Shown: one piece after another, positions 45,205 to 57,035 of the stretch
How positions within the stretch are numbered: the stretch's first letter is position 1
Layout of the letters: every line of letters begins with the position of its first letter
DNA from: Lactuca virosa
Taxonomy: Eukaryota > Streptophyta > Magnoliopsida > Asterales > Asteraceae
DNA length: 64,000 nt
Assembly (NCBI GenBank): GCA_928212115.1
Contig: CAKMRJ010005412.1
Span: 259,797,995-259,861,994, forward strand
Reading direction: 5' to 3'
The notes under the pieces: generated by a model
What the model saw: the letters and a program-made list of their open reading frames with translations, nothing else
The model's database searches: none
Told to the model about the DNA's origin: nothing
Translations under genes and position numbers: made by a program

Positions 45205-45856
45205 AGAGGTGAACAAAATCGGGATCAGGTCGGTCAATAACTGTCCTCCGGTCCTTTTTAGGTCTTTTGCGAACCGGTCTTGTGCGGTTTTCTGGTCTAG
45301 ACCGGTTCAGTATGACGAAGTGGCTTTAGATTTTTCTGGTTTCAGATTTGCGGGTGGTTGCAAAAATAGATAGTGTTTGGGAGAATTGAAGATCGTTTAG
45401 AATGAGAGATTTCGTAAGAGAAAATGAAAATTTTCAAAAAATAAATAGTGTTTGAATGGACAAAAAAGGTTCGGAAGTATGAGATATTTATAGGGTAATT
45501 TTTTGATAAAACAGTAAAAAACAAGCCGTTGGGAACCGGTCTAGACTGGTTTAGCTTGATCCGAGATATAGACCAAGACTGGAAAATAGTTGTTGCATTA
45601 AAAAACTAGTCATTGAGTGAGATCGACCTGGATGCAACTCCAGATTTGGACCGACTTAAAATTGGTTTACCCACCCAAACCCAAAACTAGTCCGATTTTT
45701 AACCGATTTGAGATTGCTTAAAGACCGACGGGTACATGAAAACGGAGACCCACCTGAGACCGTTCTAGACTATACTTAAGTTGTTTGGTTCTAGATCAAT
45801 CCTATCTTAGTCTAAATTCGAGACTAGTCTAAATCGGTTACAATGTTCATGCATAG
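45205..45856. mobile_element. Possible hAT-like non-autonomous element
   Basis: The ends CAGAGGTGAACA and TGTTCATGCATAG (reverse) are weakly inverted. The interior repeats ACCGGTCTAGACCGG-type motifs, common in such elements. No clean 8-bp duplication is found, so the limits are tentative. Confidence 0.25.
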
Positions 45857-46300
45857 TTACAACTTACGACTCACAACTTACACATTTATTTTTTGCTTTT
45901 TTTTTTTTTTTTCATTTTTTTCATTTTTTTTTATATTTTTATTGTCTTTGCTACATACTTGAAGATACTAGTGTTTTTGTTTATTTTTGTTTTTATTTTT
46001 TATTTTTGTTTTTTGATTTTTTTAAATAAAATATCGGTTCAAGTTTTTAATATTTAACAATTATAAAAGTTTTAAATAAGAAAAATATGAAGGATCATAA
46101 TAATTTCCGTTCATACTATTTTTGAATTATATTATTTTTGGATCATAAATTTTTGAATCAAATTATTTTGAATCATAATATTTGGATCATATCATTTTTT
46201 AATCATATGATTTTGGATCAATAATATATCAAATTAAATAAAGTTTTTGTTCAATTTTTTTTGGATCATTATATATTTTGAATCATGTTTTTTGAACATC
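45857..46300. other. T-rich low-complexity DNA
   Basis: Long T runs and repeated 'ttttgaatcat' / 'ttggatcat' units (46120-46290). No coding potential. Confidence 0.6.
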
Positions 46301-47234
46301 TGAATATTTTATTAAAAAAGTTAGCAAAGAGCTAACGCATACTTACAAAGGAATGGAAAGAATCAGGTTTAAAAACCACACAATCCTACTAATAGAAAAC
46401 TTCTTATTTCTGAAACAAACCAATTGTAGGAGTAACTGATCAAGCTATCAATCAACATACTCCTTTTCATCTTTTGACCACTAAAAATGATAGCATTCAT
46501 AAAATTCCAAAACAATCACCACATAATCATGACAATCGATTCCACTGCATTTTTCTTAATAACAGTCAAACGAAGAGAATCGATCCAACCAACCACATCT
46601 TCAATTTATGAAAAATTAGGAATAGAAACACCGCACCATCTCCCAAAAAAACGTCCAAAGATTACCAGCCATTTCACACTTAATGAAAAGAAAAAAGATA
46701 TCTTCCATATCAGTGTTGCAAATAGGACAAACCATAGAGGGGACATCTACACCTTTATCAACCAATTTCACACGAGTTGACAACCTGTTTAAACGACATA
46801 TCCAATTAAAAAATATTTACTTTACGAGGGACATATTTATTCCATCCAGTAACATGATAACCATCCGGAAGAGAAATATCATCAATGAGTCTACGGGCCT
46901 CCGAAATAAAGAACTCACCAGAGTCGCCAACATTCCACACCCACTTATCTCTACAATCCGAAAAAACGAACTGAATGATAATGGTCTTCAATTCTTGCAG
47001 CATCGCAAAAAGTGTAACCCCCCTCCACTGGACGAGACCAATTCCAATTCCAATCAACCCCATTCCATCTTTGATTAATATAACAATCTTTATCCATCTC
47101 CGATATAAATAGTCTCTGAAACCGCACCATCAAAGGACTATCACCAGTCCACTGTTCTTTCCAAACAGAAGTACTAATTCCATTACCAATTTTTCGAAAA
47201 ATAACATCCTTCGTGATTATTCCGGTGTCATGAA
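46301..47234 (-). pseudogene. LINE retrotransposon 3' part (RT zinc-binding domain)
   Basis: Minus-strand frames include DKWVWNVGDSGEF, SEARRLIDDISLPDG and WNKYVPRKVNIF (46806-47063). Next to them comes VCPICNTDMEDIFFLF (about 46690-46745), the zinc-binding region at the C-terminus of plant LINE reverse transcriptases. Multiple stops and shifts are present. The element continues at 49472-49756 beyond an inserted solo LTR. Confidence 0.8.
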
Positions 47235-49466
47235 TGTAACACTCGGAATCCAGAAGACCAAGAAAGGAAAGAAAACCCTAAATCAAGAAGGCTACTCGTC
47301 GAGTCCAGGGAGGAACTCGATGAGTAGAGGTGGATTTTGGGTCGCGGGTTAAGTGACCTACTCGACGAGTTGGGGGACCAACTCGACGAGTAGGTCTGGG
47401 TTTGGGAAACCCTAATTTCGGGCTTATGTACCCTATTTAAGCATCTCATTCTCTACCCCTTGGCCTCATTTACAGCCCCCCATTGTCCAGAACCTAACCC
47501 ACGAAACCCTAGAGTTCTTATTGAGTGTGTGAGCCATTTTTGGGTGATATAAGTTGTTCTTGAAGCATAGAAGAAGAAGAAGGAGTTTGAAGGTTCAAGG
47601 AGAAGTTGTAGATCCAGGAATCTCGCCCCATTCTCATCACTTTCTGGTAATCAAGCTCCTATCTTGCCTTGTAGTTTCTTAGATCTCCTTATGGTCACCT
47701 TTATGGAGTTTTTGTCCAAGAAGTATGATTTATGAGTCATGGATGCCCCAATTTGATTATACTTTCAGATCTGAAATCGTTGAAGTTGAGGCTTGTGTTA
47801 CTTGTGGGTTTCTTGGTTCTTTTGTTTTGGATTGGAGTAATAAGGTTGTTGGACAAAGATTTATGCCTTAAGGAGCTAGGGTTTTGAGCTAAACCTATTA
47901 AGAAGGACTAGGAGTGGGTAAAGTTGGAAACTTTACCCTTATGAGGTCATTTCCAGCTTATAGACGAAGTTGGGGTTCAGATCTGAGATGTAGGGGCTTA
48001 ATCTGTTAAGATGACCCAAACAGACTGAGGGACTCAGCGAGTCCAGGGAGGGACTCGACGAGTCGAAGTGAGTTGTCCCGTTTCTGTTTATGTAGAACTC
48101 GCCGAGTTTGAGGATTGACTCTACGAGTTGATTCGATAAGTCGCGACCATGTTTAGCAAGGGAACTCGGCGAGTCAGGGGCTGACTCGACGAGTTGGATC
48201 GCGATCTCAGGATTATGAGTTTTAGAACTCGACGAGTTGAAGGAGCAACTCGGCGAGTTGAGTCAACTCGGAGTGTTGACTTTGACCGTTGACTTTTACT
48301 TGGACCAAGGTTGACCTAGTTTGACGTTTGAGGACATTTTGGGACTAAGTGTATTTTGTTACCGATAGCTCGTGGAGCCGAAGGAGTAGCAGTTCGGGGA
48401 ATTTCCAGTTAGCAGCCAGAAGAGTATCAGCAGGACTTCAGCAGTGCGAGGTGAGTCTCCTCGTTGTGTGCATGGGTCTACGGCCACAATGCCGGCCCAT
48501 TATAATTGAGTATAATAGGAAGACCCGGGGGTTAGCCCTAGACATTTTTATGATATATGTTCCGGATTACGATCCGATGTCGGGCGAGGCCCGAGCTATG
48601 TTAGTATGCTAGAGGTTTTTGTGATTTTTTCATGTGTCGGTAGAATGTTCCGGACTAGGGTCCGATGCTGGGGTAAGCTCGAAGAATGTTATATGTTGCA
48701 GAATAGTTGATACTTGTTGTCTTTGTGATACATGTATGTGCCTGGTAGGGAGGTGAGTGTGGGCGAGGTCCCGTATCTCACCACTAGCTGAGTACAGACG
48801 GGGTTCCGTATCTCATTATTAGCAAAGCAGGGGCGGGGCCCTGGACAGGGGAGAGGTGAGTGTGGGCGGGGGCCCGTATCTCACCATTAGCAGGAATATA
48901 GACGGGGTTCCATGACTCTTCAGTAGGAGGACAGGGGCGGGGCCCAAGTTAGGCGATGCCTTAGAACAGGAATACAGTAGAGTATGTTTGCTTATTGTGC
49001 TAGTATGTTTATGTGATTGTATATGTATAGCGGGTGAGGCCCGGAGACATGCGAGGCCTAAGAGAAGCAGATCTGTATACCGAGCGGGGCTCGATGCCAG
49101 GCGGGGCTTGATGCCGAACGGGGCCAATTGTCGGAGCGAGTCCGATGTCGGGCAAGTCCCGATGCAGTGGGCGGGGGCCCAGTATGTGGTTATGTGTGTG
49201 GTATGTGGTAGGTTGGGGAACTCACTAAGCTTCGTGATTAAGGTTTTCAGTTTTGGTTTCAGGTGCTTCCGGTAGTGGAGGGAAGAGCTCGAGATGACTG
49301 CATCGCACACACCATGATGCTTAGCCTGGGATGTTTTACTCTGATTTTTGTTATGAAACTCTGATGAAATGTTTTGATAACTTATGATTTTTATATGATA
49401 AGGATATTTATGGTTTTATTAATGAATTAAAATGAAATTTTTGGTCTTGATTTTTGGGATGTTACA
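47235..49466 (+). mobile_element. Solo gypsy LTR (2.2 kb) with ATGAA duplication
   Basis: It starts TGTAACACTCGG, ends GGATGTTACA, and is flanked by ATGAA at 47230-47234 and 49467-49471. It carries palindromes ACTCGTCGAGT (47294), ACTCGATGAGT (47315) and ACTCGACGAGT (47360, 47381) upstream of TATA TATTTAA (47434). A second cluster lies at 48031-48260. W-box cores follow (48277-48325), then a splice-like pair (48451, 49262) and a tandem array (48745-48960). It sits inside a LINE. Confidence 0.93.
48451..49262 (+). other. Candidate LTR-embedded intron
   Basis: GCGAG|GTGAGTCTCC marks the start and GGTTTCAG|GTGCTTCC the end, with CTCACTAAGC about 45 bp before the acceptor. It encloses a GC-rich tandem array and several GGGGCC motifs. 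Confidence 0.45.
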
Positions 49467-49471
49467 ATGAA

Positions 49472-49756
49472 GTTGATTGATTGTACCAATGATTGAATGC
49501 CAAACTCATCTTTTAAGAACCGAACCATCATTCCAACCGAAACCACCAAATCTCCCATGTAAAGACTTTAATACTTTAACCCAAATCGAATCACAATCAA
49601 CCAAAAAATGCCACTTCCATTTAAGTAAAAAAGCTTTGATAAAAGCTTCCAACGAACCAATATCCAAAAACCACATTTTTGTTTATTGGATAAAAGAATC
49701 TCCCATTTAACCCAATGTAATTTACGGCCATCTTCGTCACCACCCCTCAAGATATT
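49472..49756 (-). pseudogene. LINE reverse transcriptase fragment
   Basis: Minus-strand residues GGDEDGRKLHWVKWE and related pieces match the region after the RT palm in plant LINEs. The frame is broken. It continues the LINE at 46301-47234; the upstream part is lost where the next LTR begins. Confidence 0.75.
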
Positions 49757-50001
49757 TGTAACATCCTGATGATGGTTTCTTTGGTACAAACGCTAGGTGT
49801 TTGGCATAGAATTCTAGGCGTTCAAACACCAGGTGTTCTATGATGGACACCAAGCGTTTGCACCCAGAGACCAAACCCTAATTTTAGGGTTTGCACCCTA
49901 TATAAAGAACATTATGACCTCAAAACCCTTCACCACTCCAGCCTCCATCCTCATTTCGAAAAACCTAAGTGTATATGAGAGTTTGAAGCCTTGGTTCATC
50001 T
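49757..50001 (+). repeat. Gypsy LTR fragment
   Basis: It starts TGTAACATCC and holds AACGCCTAGGCGTT-like palindromes (49790-49862), AAACCCTAA, and the TATA TATATAAAG (49899-49907), in the order seen in the complete LTRs. It is truncated at 50001 by the next element. Confidence 0.75.
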
Positions 50002-50355
50002 TGTTGGAGCATGTAAATGCTCTACAAATTATGAGTGATAGTTAGGTTATTTTATTCCCTTTATTGTATTGTTTGGTTTCTCTCTCCTTATAAATAGAGA
50101 GAGATGGTAATTTTGTTTGAAAAAAAAGTAAGAGTGCACAAAATGTAGTTCCTAGTGAGAGAGTATGTGGTGGGATCTCTCCCACCAAGGGAGAGTTATC
50201 TCTCCCAACCCATGTTCTTCATGTAATATTTTATCTCCCTCTTTCTAGTAAAATCATGGAATTACTCATCTCTTTTATGTTCTTCATATTTATGATCGTT
50301 AAATCTCAAGATGTTCTTATTCCGCACATACCAATCTCCAAAATGGGCTACAACA
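50002..50355 (+). repeat. Copia-type LTR, short
   Basis: It runs from TGTTGGAGCATG to CTACAACA, 354 bp. The PBS-like ATTGGTATCAGATCC follows at once. The matching 3' LTR is not seen to the right. Confidence 0.6.
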
Positions 50356-51761
50356 ATTGGTATCAGATCCGTACCTTGAAGGTTCAAGCGACTATTTCAA
50401 GGGAACGACTCCTGATTGGTGTTTATCTTGAAGATTTTTCGAGTTTTGCAAGAATTTTCAGGTTCAAAACCGAATGTTATTATGATGAGTTATTTCTATT
50501 TTTGAGTGTTGATTCAAGCTTTCAAGAATAAAAAAAAAGGTTGCTGATGCTTGTTCATTTTTCTGCTGGAAAATCCGGGTTTGCAAAGTTCTTATGATGC
50601 TGTTGAAGAAGAAGAAGAAAAAGGGAGAAAAAGATACGTGTTATCTAAAAGTATTTGAAGAATTGTTGCAGACATTTTATTATGCTTTGGAAATGGATAC
50701 AATATCTTGGGTTTATTGAAGAAAGTGGAGAAGAATTTTCTTTGAAGATTTTGTCCAGCAACTTTTTGTTCATCAAAGAGGTACGAAGTTCTCTTTTTGT
50801 TCTTCAATCTTGCTGGTAGATATTTTAGAAGAGTTTGGACGTGATAAATTTGTTTGGAAAAAGACTTTTATCCTTGTTACTCTTTTTGGAAAGAGTACTC
50901 TTACTTTATTTTCCCTCCTATAACAAAAAAAAACATGTGACATGACCCATCCAATCACATTTTGTCCCCATAAATCCCTTGCACACTCAACCTTTTGCCT
51001 TTGACCTATTCATTGTCCCCTCACTTTATGCCTTTCTCTCTCTTACTTTCTGCCATATTTTACCCTTCCCAACACTCCATATCATCCCAATATGCTTTAG
51101 GAAATATTCCCTTTGATAAAATTGAAGATATAGGCTCTACGGTACCATTTTTTCATGAAAAATAGCATTTTTCGTCATCAGCATACTCCTCCTCGGTTCC
51201 CAGAACCGAAGACCAAAAAAAACTGACAAAAATGCTCGAAATTGAGGTCTACTGAGCAGCCTCTGCGGTCCACCGAAGACCCCCTTACACGTATCCGAGA
51301 TACCACAGACCTGGTACCGAAGACGTGTCCTTTCTGTGTTCCTTCAGCATACCGCAACCTTCGTTTCTCCGATTCCTTGCACCGCAGACTGCTACCACAA
51401 ACTACCTTCTTTACTTCACCTCTTCGCATACCACATACTACACTCAACCATATCGCAGCCTAACCTCTTAACGCCTACCGCAGACCCTTCTCTTCCTTCA
51501 CCCATTTTGCCCGAAGACCCACCGCAGCCATACCACCTCCTGCCCTCTTCGATACCTACTCCACCTTACCTTTCCACTGCAGACCTTCTCAACTCGCAAA
51601 CCACCTACTCTTCAGTACCACTCCTCGGTACTTCTTAGCTTGGAGACCCTCTCATAGTGAAGACCTCCCTCCTCAGTACCCCTTTCGGCTGTAACCCTTC
51701 TCCATCCCCTTCCTCCTCAACCCTTCCTCCTCATTCTTCCTCCCCTCTCATTTCAGCCCCC

Positions 51762-51802
<41 letters not shown>

Positions 51803-52623
51803 AAAAATTAACCCCTCTAAGCCTTATTTTTTTAATTAACACCATTTTTTTAACACCAATTTAATTTTTTTTACATCGATTTTTTTATTTATCCAATTTT
51901 TTTTGCTGAAACCTAACAAATACCTTAGCCTTTTTTTTATTAAAACTACTTTTTATTATTATAACCAATTTTTTAAAAAAACCAATTATTTTGTTTTAAT
52001 ATCAAAATTTTCCACAATCCAACCTTTGATAGTCACATTGGATTAATTCTTGTTGATTATATTGGAAGAATTTTATTCTTTCCATGAGGATTACTCCATA
52101 CCGTAGTCGGACATCATATTTTTTTTATTCGCGAGGATTGTACTGCAGTTGCGTCCGATCAACAAAATTGTTTCGCAACCTTCGCTTTATGGGATTTTTA
52201 TGACTTGTCGCTCTTGATCTTCGGTTGACGAACCATGTATCTTGAGCATGTGGACTTTATTTTTTGAAGACCACTTTAGGAGTTTCGGCACTGCAGTTTG
52301 GGTACATAGGTATTTTTCAGCACATCAGAGATTTTTCATGCAAAGTTATTATTTGTTGCTTTGGTATTTGTTCGACCAGTTTTTCAGCGATAGAATCAAC
52401 CAACTACAGATGACCGGAGAGTATTTATTTTACTCTCATTCTCGTGTTTTATCGAGACCCTTCATACATCTAGGGAGAGCATGCAGAGCTCTTGGTATCC
52501 GACACTCTCCATCCAGATGATTTGTTTATTTTTGATATACGGTCATTGGTTATCAAAAATAGGGAGATAATATTATGTTATCATCCGGATATGTTTTTAT
52601 GATTGCTTGAGTTTGGATTTTTG
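50356..52623 (+). other. Non-coding interior of a copia-like element
   Basis: The PBS is followed by about 2.2 kb with no gag or pol motif. 51240-51660 repeats ACCGCAGAC / CCGAAGAC-like words. 51763-51800 is poly-C. 51830-52010 is T-rich. The most likely reading is a large non-autonomous derivative with its 3' LTR deleted. Confidence 0.4.
51763..51800 (+). repeat. Poly-C tract of 38 bases
   Basis: An uninterrupted C run follows C/T-rich DNA with many CCTCC and CCCTTC words. The exact length is unreliable in most sequencing chemistries. Confidence 0.9.
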
Positions 52624-53077
52624 CACTACAACAAAATGAAGCTAATGCAACCCTGCTGAAGGGTTACATTAGGCCTTGAAAAAGTTGCATAATGCCCAAT
52701 GCAACTTTTTACAAAAGGTTGCATTAGGTAAAGTTGCATTAGACCTAAAACAACATTTTTTAGGAAAATGCAACCCTTTCTGAAATAGTTGCAAATATTT
52801 TTTAGATGCAACCTTTTTTTAATGCAACATTTCTTATGCAAAAGCAACTTTTTTACACTTAGATACAACTTTTTTAACTGTTTTAGTTACGGAAATTCAA
52901 CCTTTTTTACAATCAATTGCAATCTTTGTTATGTTTCTAGTAAAGAATTGCGACCTTTCCATATGGTATATGCAAGCTTTGTTACGTCTTTAATTGCAAG
53001 AAATGCAACCTTGATTACAGTCAAATGCAAATTTGTTGTGAGCTTTCTAACGCTAATGCGACATCTTTTTTCTAGTA
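52624..53077. mobile_element. CACTA-type non-autonomous element
   Basis: The left end CACTACAACAAAAT is typical of CACTA elements. The right end TTTTTTCTAGTA is a weaker inverted match. The interior is dense in TGCAACC / GGTTGCA words in both orientations, like the subterminal repeats that bind CACTA transposase. No clear 3-bp duplication is seen, so the right limit is approximate. Confidence 0.5.
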
Positions 53078-54056
53078 ATGCATACGCTACATATGTTTTA
53101 ATACATTGCTACATATATTCATTACTACTAAAATTACACCATAACACAACAATAATGTAAATATGTTATATAATTTTATGGTCTCCTTTGACATGGATAA
53201 ACTTAAAATAACATCCATAAATCAAAGTCAACACAAACTTGTCAGCTATAATCACAAAAAAATAATATTACTAACATTTCAATCAACTTCATTTGCTTTG
53301 AATATCACTAACAATACAATGAATATTACCAAGAAAATAGGACCATTCTCCTCAACCACGCAATCATTTTTTAGAAGAAACCTAACAAGGAACCCCAAAA
53401 CTTGTGTTCATCTTCACCTTGAACATAAACTATATACCCTAGAAGCTCATTTCTTTTCCATTGCATACACCAAAAGTCTCTGCAAGGTAACTAAAATAAA
53501 AATGCATTATAAGTTTTAAATCATATAAATGGGGGTTGAAGATAAACTAACAACTTACCTTAGAACCTTCCTTTGAATAGCAAAAATAAATTAAATCTAT
53601 ATAATAATATTAGAGGAATAATCTCTTGCTGGAAGGAATTAGAATTTAATCCATTCCATTGAAGTTCACAATTTGTATGAGTACATAAGCAAACCACTTA
53701 CATTATAACAACAACCACAAGACAAACTTTTAAGACCCATTCCATTTAAGTTTATCTTAGAAATAATATAAATAAAAAAAGTTGATTATAGTAACTTACT
53801 TTCTACTTCTGGGATATCTATGGTTGGCTCATATAATTCATCAATTTCAATTTTTTGCTTACCTGCAGAAGTTAAAGATCATATTGACAAAATGTAATGA
53901 TTTTTCATGACCTTGAAGATAAAAATCAAAAAAATCATTCATCTCAACTTTCAGATATAATAATGACAAGATAAGCATTTGAAATCCCAACCTTTGATGT
54001 GTTTGCCCTTAAAAATTGTATTGGTCAGGTTTGACCTTATAACTTCTTATGTTTTT
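53078..54056. other. AT-rich DNA, no gene recognised
   Basis: A 118-codon plus frame (53163-53519) has no motif and AT-driven composition. 53690-53990 is AT-rich with no repeat that I can place. Confidence 0.45.
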
Positions 54057-55649
54057 TGAAACATCCCAAGACTAGGTATACCTTATAAGCCCTTGTTCTT
54101 TTGGTAAATTGTCAAGTTTAGCCCTTATTGAGAAAAGGTGGTAAATGAGTACGCGGGGCGTACACAAGTGTACGCTCAGCGTACTCATATGCGTGTTTTT
54201 GACGCGGAAGCCACCTAGTCCGCTGGGCGTACAAGGCCCAGAGTGAAAACTCTAATTTGGGGTGTGTCCCTATATAAAGGATATGATGGCCTCATTCCTG
54301 GCCACCATTCTCAGACAAACAACCCTCTCAAACCCTAATCTTCGTTCTTGAGCTTGTGTGTGTCCATTTGAGTGATTTTGTGTTTCTTCGGAGTGAAGAA
54401 GGAACCTTGAAGAAGAAGGAGTGGGATTCCAGGCTTTAGATATGAGCATATCTGTGTTTGGAGCTTCATTTGGAGGTATAAAGCTCAAAGCTTTCTCACT
54501 CTTTTGTTTTGTGCATCATGTTAGACCATTTTAGGGTTTTGTTCCCAAAGTTGGATGCTTTATGAGATATTGAGCTCCAGAGACTATGATCAACTCCTTT
54601 GAGTGTCTTTAGTGATATAGTGTCATAAAAATCGAGACTTGGACGTGTGAATCAACCCATGCATGAGATATGAGCATTTTGAGATAAGAGAATGAGATTT
54701 TTGGGTGTTTGTGACTTTATCAGCCATGCAAAGGCTTAAAGTCACAGACTTTATGGAGTAAGAGCCCTTAGGGAGTCCAAATCTGTGATATGAGCGAAGG
54801 TCTTAACGGATTAAGACCAAATGAGTAGGAAGCGCAAAACTGGGACGTACGCTGAGCGTAATCCTAGTACGCGTAGCGTAGGGTTGGGAATCCCCGATGC
54901 ATGCATGGCGTCAGAGTACGCCCAACGTAGGAGTCTGGTACGCGCGGCGTACGTACTGCCGTTGACTTTTAGGGTTCGGTCATTTTGTGGACTATTAAGG
55001 CCATGGAGGGGTAAAATGGTCTTTTACCCTTCTGTGAGCTTGTAGAAGGGTTAGTCTAGCTTCTTTGAGAGCCGCTATTAATTAGGGATAATTACTGTAT
55101 GTGTTAGGCGGAGGCTAGACCGGTGATTCGAGTTCGAGGTTATCCGATTTCTTGCGAGGTGAGTCTTTTCGCTATACTTACCATGAGTGGTATATTTGTG
55201 TGACCGAGATGCCTTATGTGCTTACTTGTGTATTGTGATATCCTGCATTATGTATTTGTGATTTATGTTGAGTATTATTATTATTATTATGAGCTTACTG
55301 AGTTGTGGGACCGGAGGGTCCCCACTGAGACACATTGACCGGAGGGTCGTATTGAGTTAGGCTTGAGTGGCTAATGTGATGTGTGTGGTATTTTGGGGAA
55401 CTCACTAAGCTTCGTGCTTACCGTGTTATGTGTTATGTATTTCAGGTACTTCTCAGGATCACGGGAAGGCGTCGACTTGATTGTACACACGAGGCGGAGT
55501 CATATTTAGAGGATACTGGATTGTGTTTAAAACATTTTTTGATTTTGTGTTCTTGAAAATATTGTCATTTGAGGTTTTGTGAACTATGTTATGAGAATTA
55601 CGTGATTTTTAAAAATGAAAAAAATTGTTTGAAAATTTACGGTGTTACA
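54057..55649 (+). repeat. Element F 5' LTR (gypsy)
   Basis: It starts TGAAACATCCC and ends GGTGTTACA next to a PBS. It has GTACGC-GCGTAC palindromes at 54149-54232, TATA TATATAAAGG (54271-54280) and more palindromes at 54846-54955. A splice-like pair lies at GCGAG|GTGAGT (55158/55159) and ATTTCAG (55445), with GGACCGGAGGGTC repeats between. Confidence 0.88.
55159..55445 (+). other. Candidate LTR-embedded intron
   Basis: 287-bp interval bounded by GTGAGTCTTT and TATTTCAG|GTACTT, with CTCACTAAGC 50 bp before the acceptor. It is the shortest of the set. Confidence 0.45.
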
Positions 55650-56336
55650 AGTTGGTATCAGAGCCTTGGTTTGAGGGATTCGGGTGTACTTTCGGGTATG
55701 TCTGAACTCAAACTGAGGATTTGAGAAAGATTTTCAAAAGAAATAAATTTTTCTAAAATGAGAAAGAGTTCTAAGAGAAATCGAGTTGGAGCAGTGTGTA
55801 CAATCAGCCAGAGCCCGAACGGTGATTTCCCAAAATACCGTTACTTATTTGTGTTATGAGATATTTATGAGATGTTAGTGATGCATGCTAGAGGATAGAT
55901 TAGGTATTTCATATTTTAGGGCTAGAGTTGCCTGATTTGTGATGCCTTAGCTTAGGAGTCGTTCCTATCTGTTATGTGCTTCGAGTATGTGCTGAGTGAG
56001 AGTATCTAGCAGGATCACTTAGAGAGAGAAAGTCTTGAGTCGAGGGATAATCTAGGAGAGATACCTAGATGAGCATATGAGAGATCTACTGAGAGGGTAG
56101 TCTGTTATTCGTGAGAGATAGAGTACTTGTGAACTTGGGTCCTAGGAGGAGGACTTGGGGTGACTACAGGTCGGTGTGGAAGGTAGTATTGGGCATGTAC
56201 TACTGAAAGCACCGTATCAATATGCAACCCAAGTAAGAATCCTTAGGATTCTAAGGAACAAGTAAGGATGAATGATCGAGTGTAAGTATGCTCAAGCGAG
56301 TCTCTGATTATTTTTGTGTTGTGTTTCAGAGACATC
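55650..56336 (+). other. Element F PBS and leader
   Basis: PBS TTGGTATCAGAGCC starts at 55652. The post-PBS stem is GTTTGAG (55669) / CTCAAAC (55707), and the second stem-loop is GTAGTA (56183) / TACTAC (56198). Non-coding; the usual Leu/PBS spacer is present. Confidence 0.75.
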
Positions 56337-57035
56337 ATGGTGGGTACGAGCCACAACCCCGAGAGCAGTGGGACTAGTGATGATGAGATTTGCAGGATGA
56401 TTCACGAGGAGGTGGCCGCAGCTATTCGAGCGGAGATTCCTGAGATGTTTGGGTCTATTAAGACCACCTTTATTGAGACTTTTGATAAGCGGTATGCCGC
56501 TGATACTGAGGTCGTTGCTGCTGCAGCCACCGCAGCTGTCGCTGCTGCCAGGCTACATGGAGGTGACTCGTTGCTGTTTCGGGAGTTCAACAACAGGAAG
56601 CCACCAAAGTTTGATGGGACACAGGATCCGATTGCTGCTATGAGGTGGATCTCTGATATTGAGGGATGTTTTTACACTTGTTCGTGCCCAGAGCATCTGA
56701 GAGTCCGGTTCGCACTGAACCAGCTTCGCTTGGGAGCGAAGGACTGGTGGAAGTTTGTGACAACCAGTTTTACTCCTGCAGAGCATACTGCAGCGACATG
56801 GGAGAGGTTTATGCTGATGTTCCGAGATGAGTATGTTCCCCCGGTATAGAGGGAACGGTTGGCCATGGAGTTTCTGTCTCTCAAGTAGAAGACAGAGTCA
56901 GTGACGGAGATTACGAGGATGTTTCACGAGAGGGAGTTGTTCTGCCCTGAGCACGTGGTTACTGAGCAGGAACGCATGAGCCGGTATTTGAGCATTCCGA
57001 GGAGGGATATTCAAGAGTTCGTGGCAAACTCGTCA
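56337..57035 (+). pseudogene. Element F gag, truncated
   Basis: Gypsy Gag starts MVGTSHNPESSGTSDDEICR. An alanine-rich stretch (VVAAAATAAVAAA) is followed by the gag core (KPPKFDGTQDPIAAMRWIS; LRLGAKDWWKFV; FRDEYVPPV). There are stops at 56847 and 56887. Coding similarity continues to about 57035, where it meets minus-strand pol of another element head to head. Zinc knuckle and pol are missing. Confidence 0.88.

Noticed and set aside
51657..51839. Proline-run peptide near the poly-C tract
   Set aside because: Translation of the 38-base C run; no supporting gene structure.
53163..53519. 118-codon frame as a host gene
   Set aside because: AT-driven composition, no domain, no upstream promoter features; judged chance.
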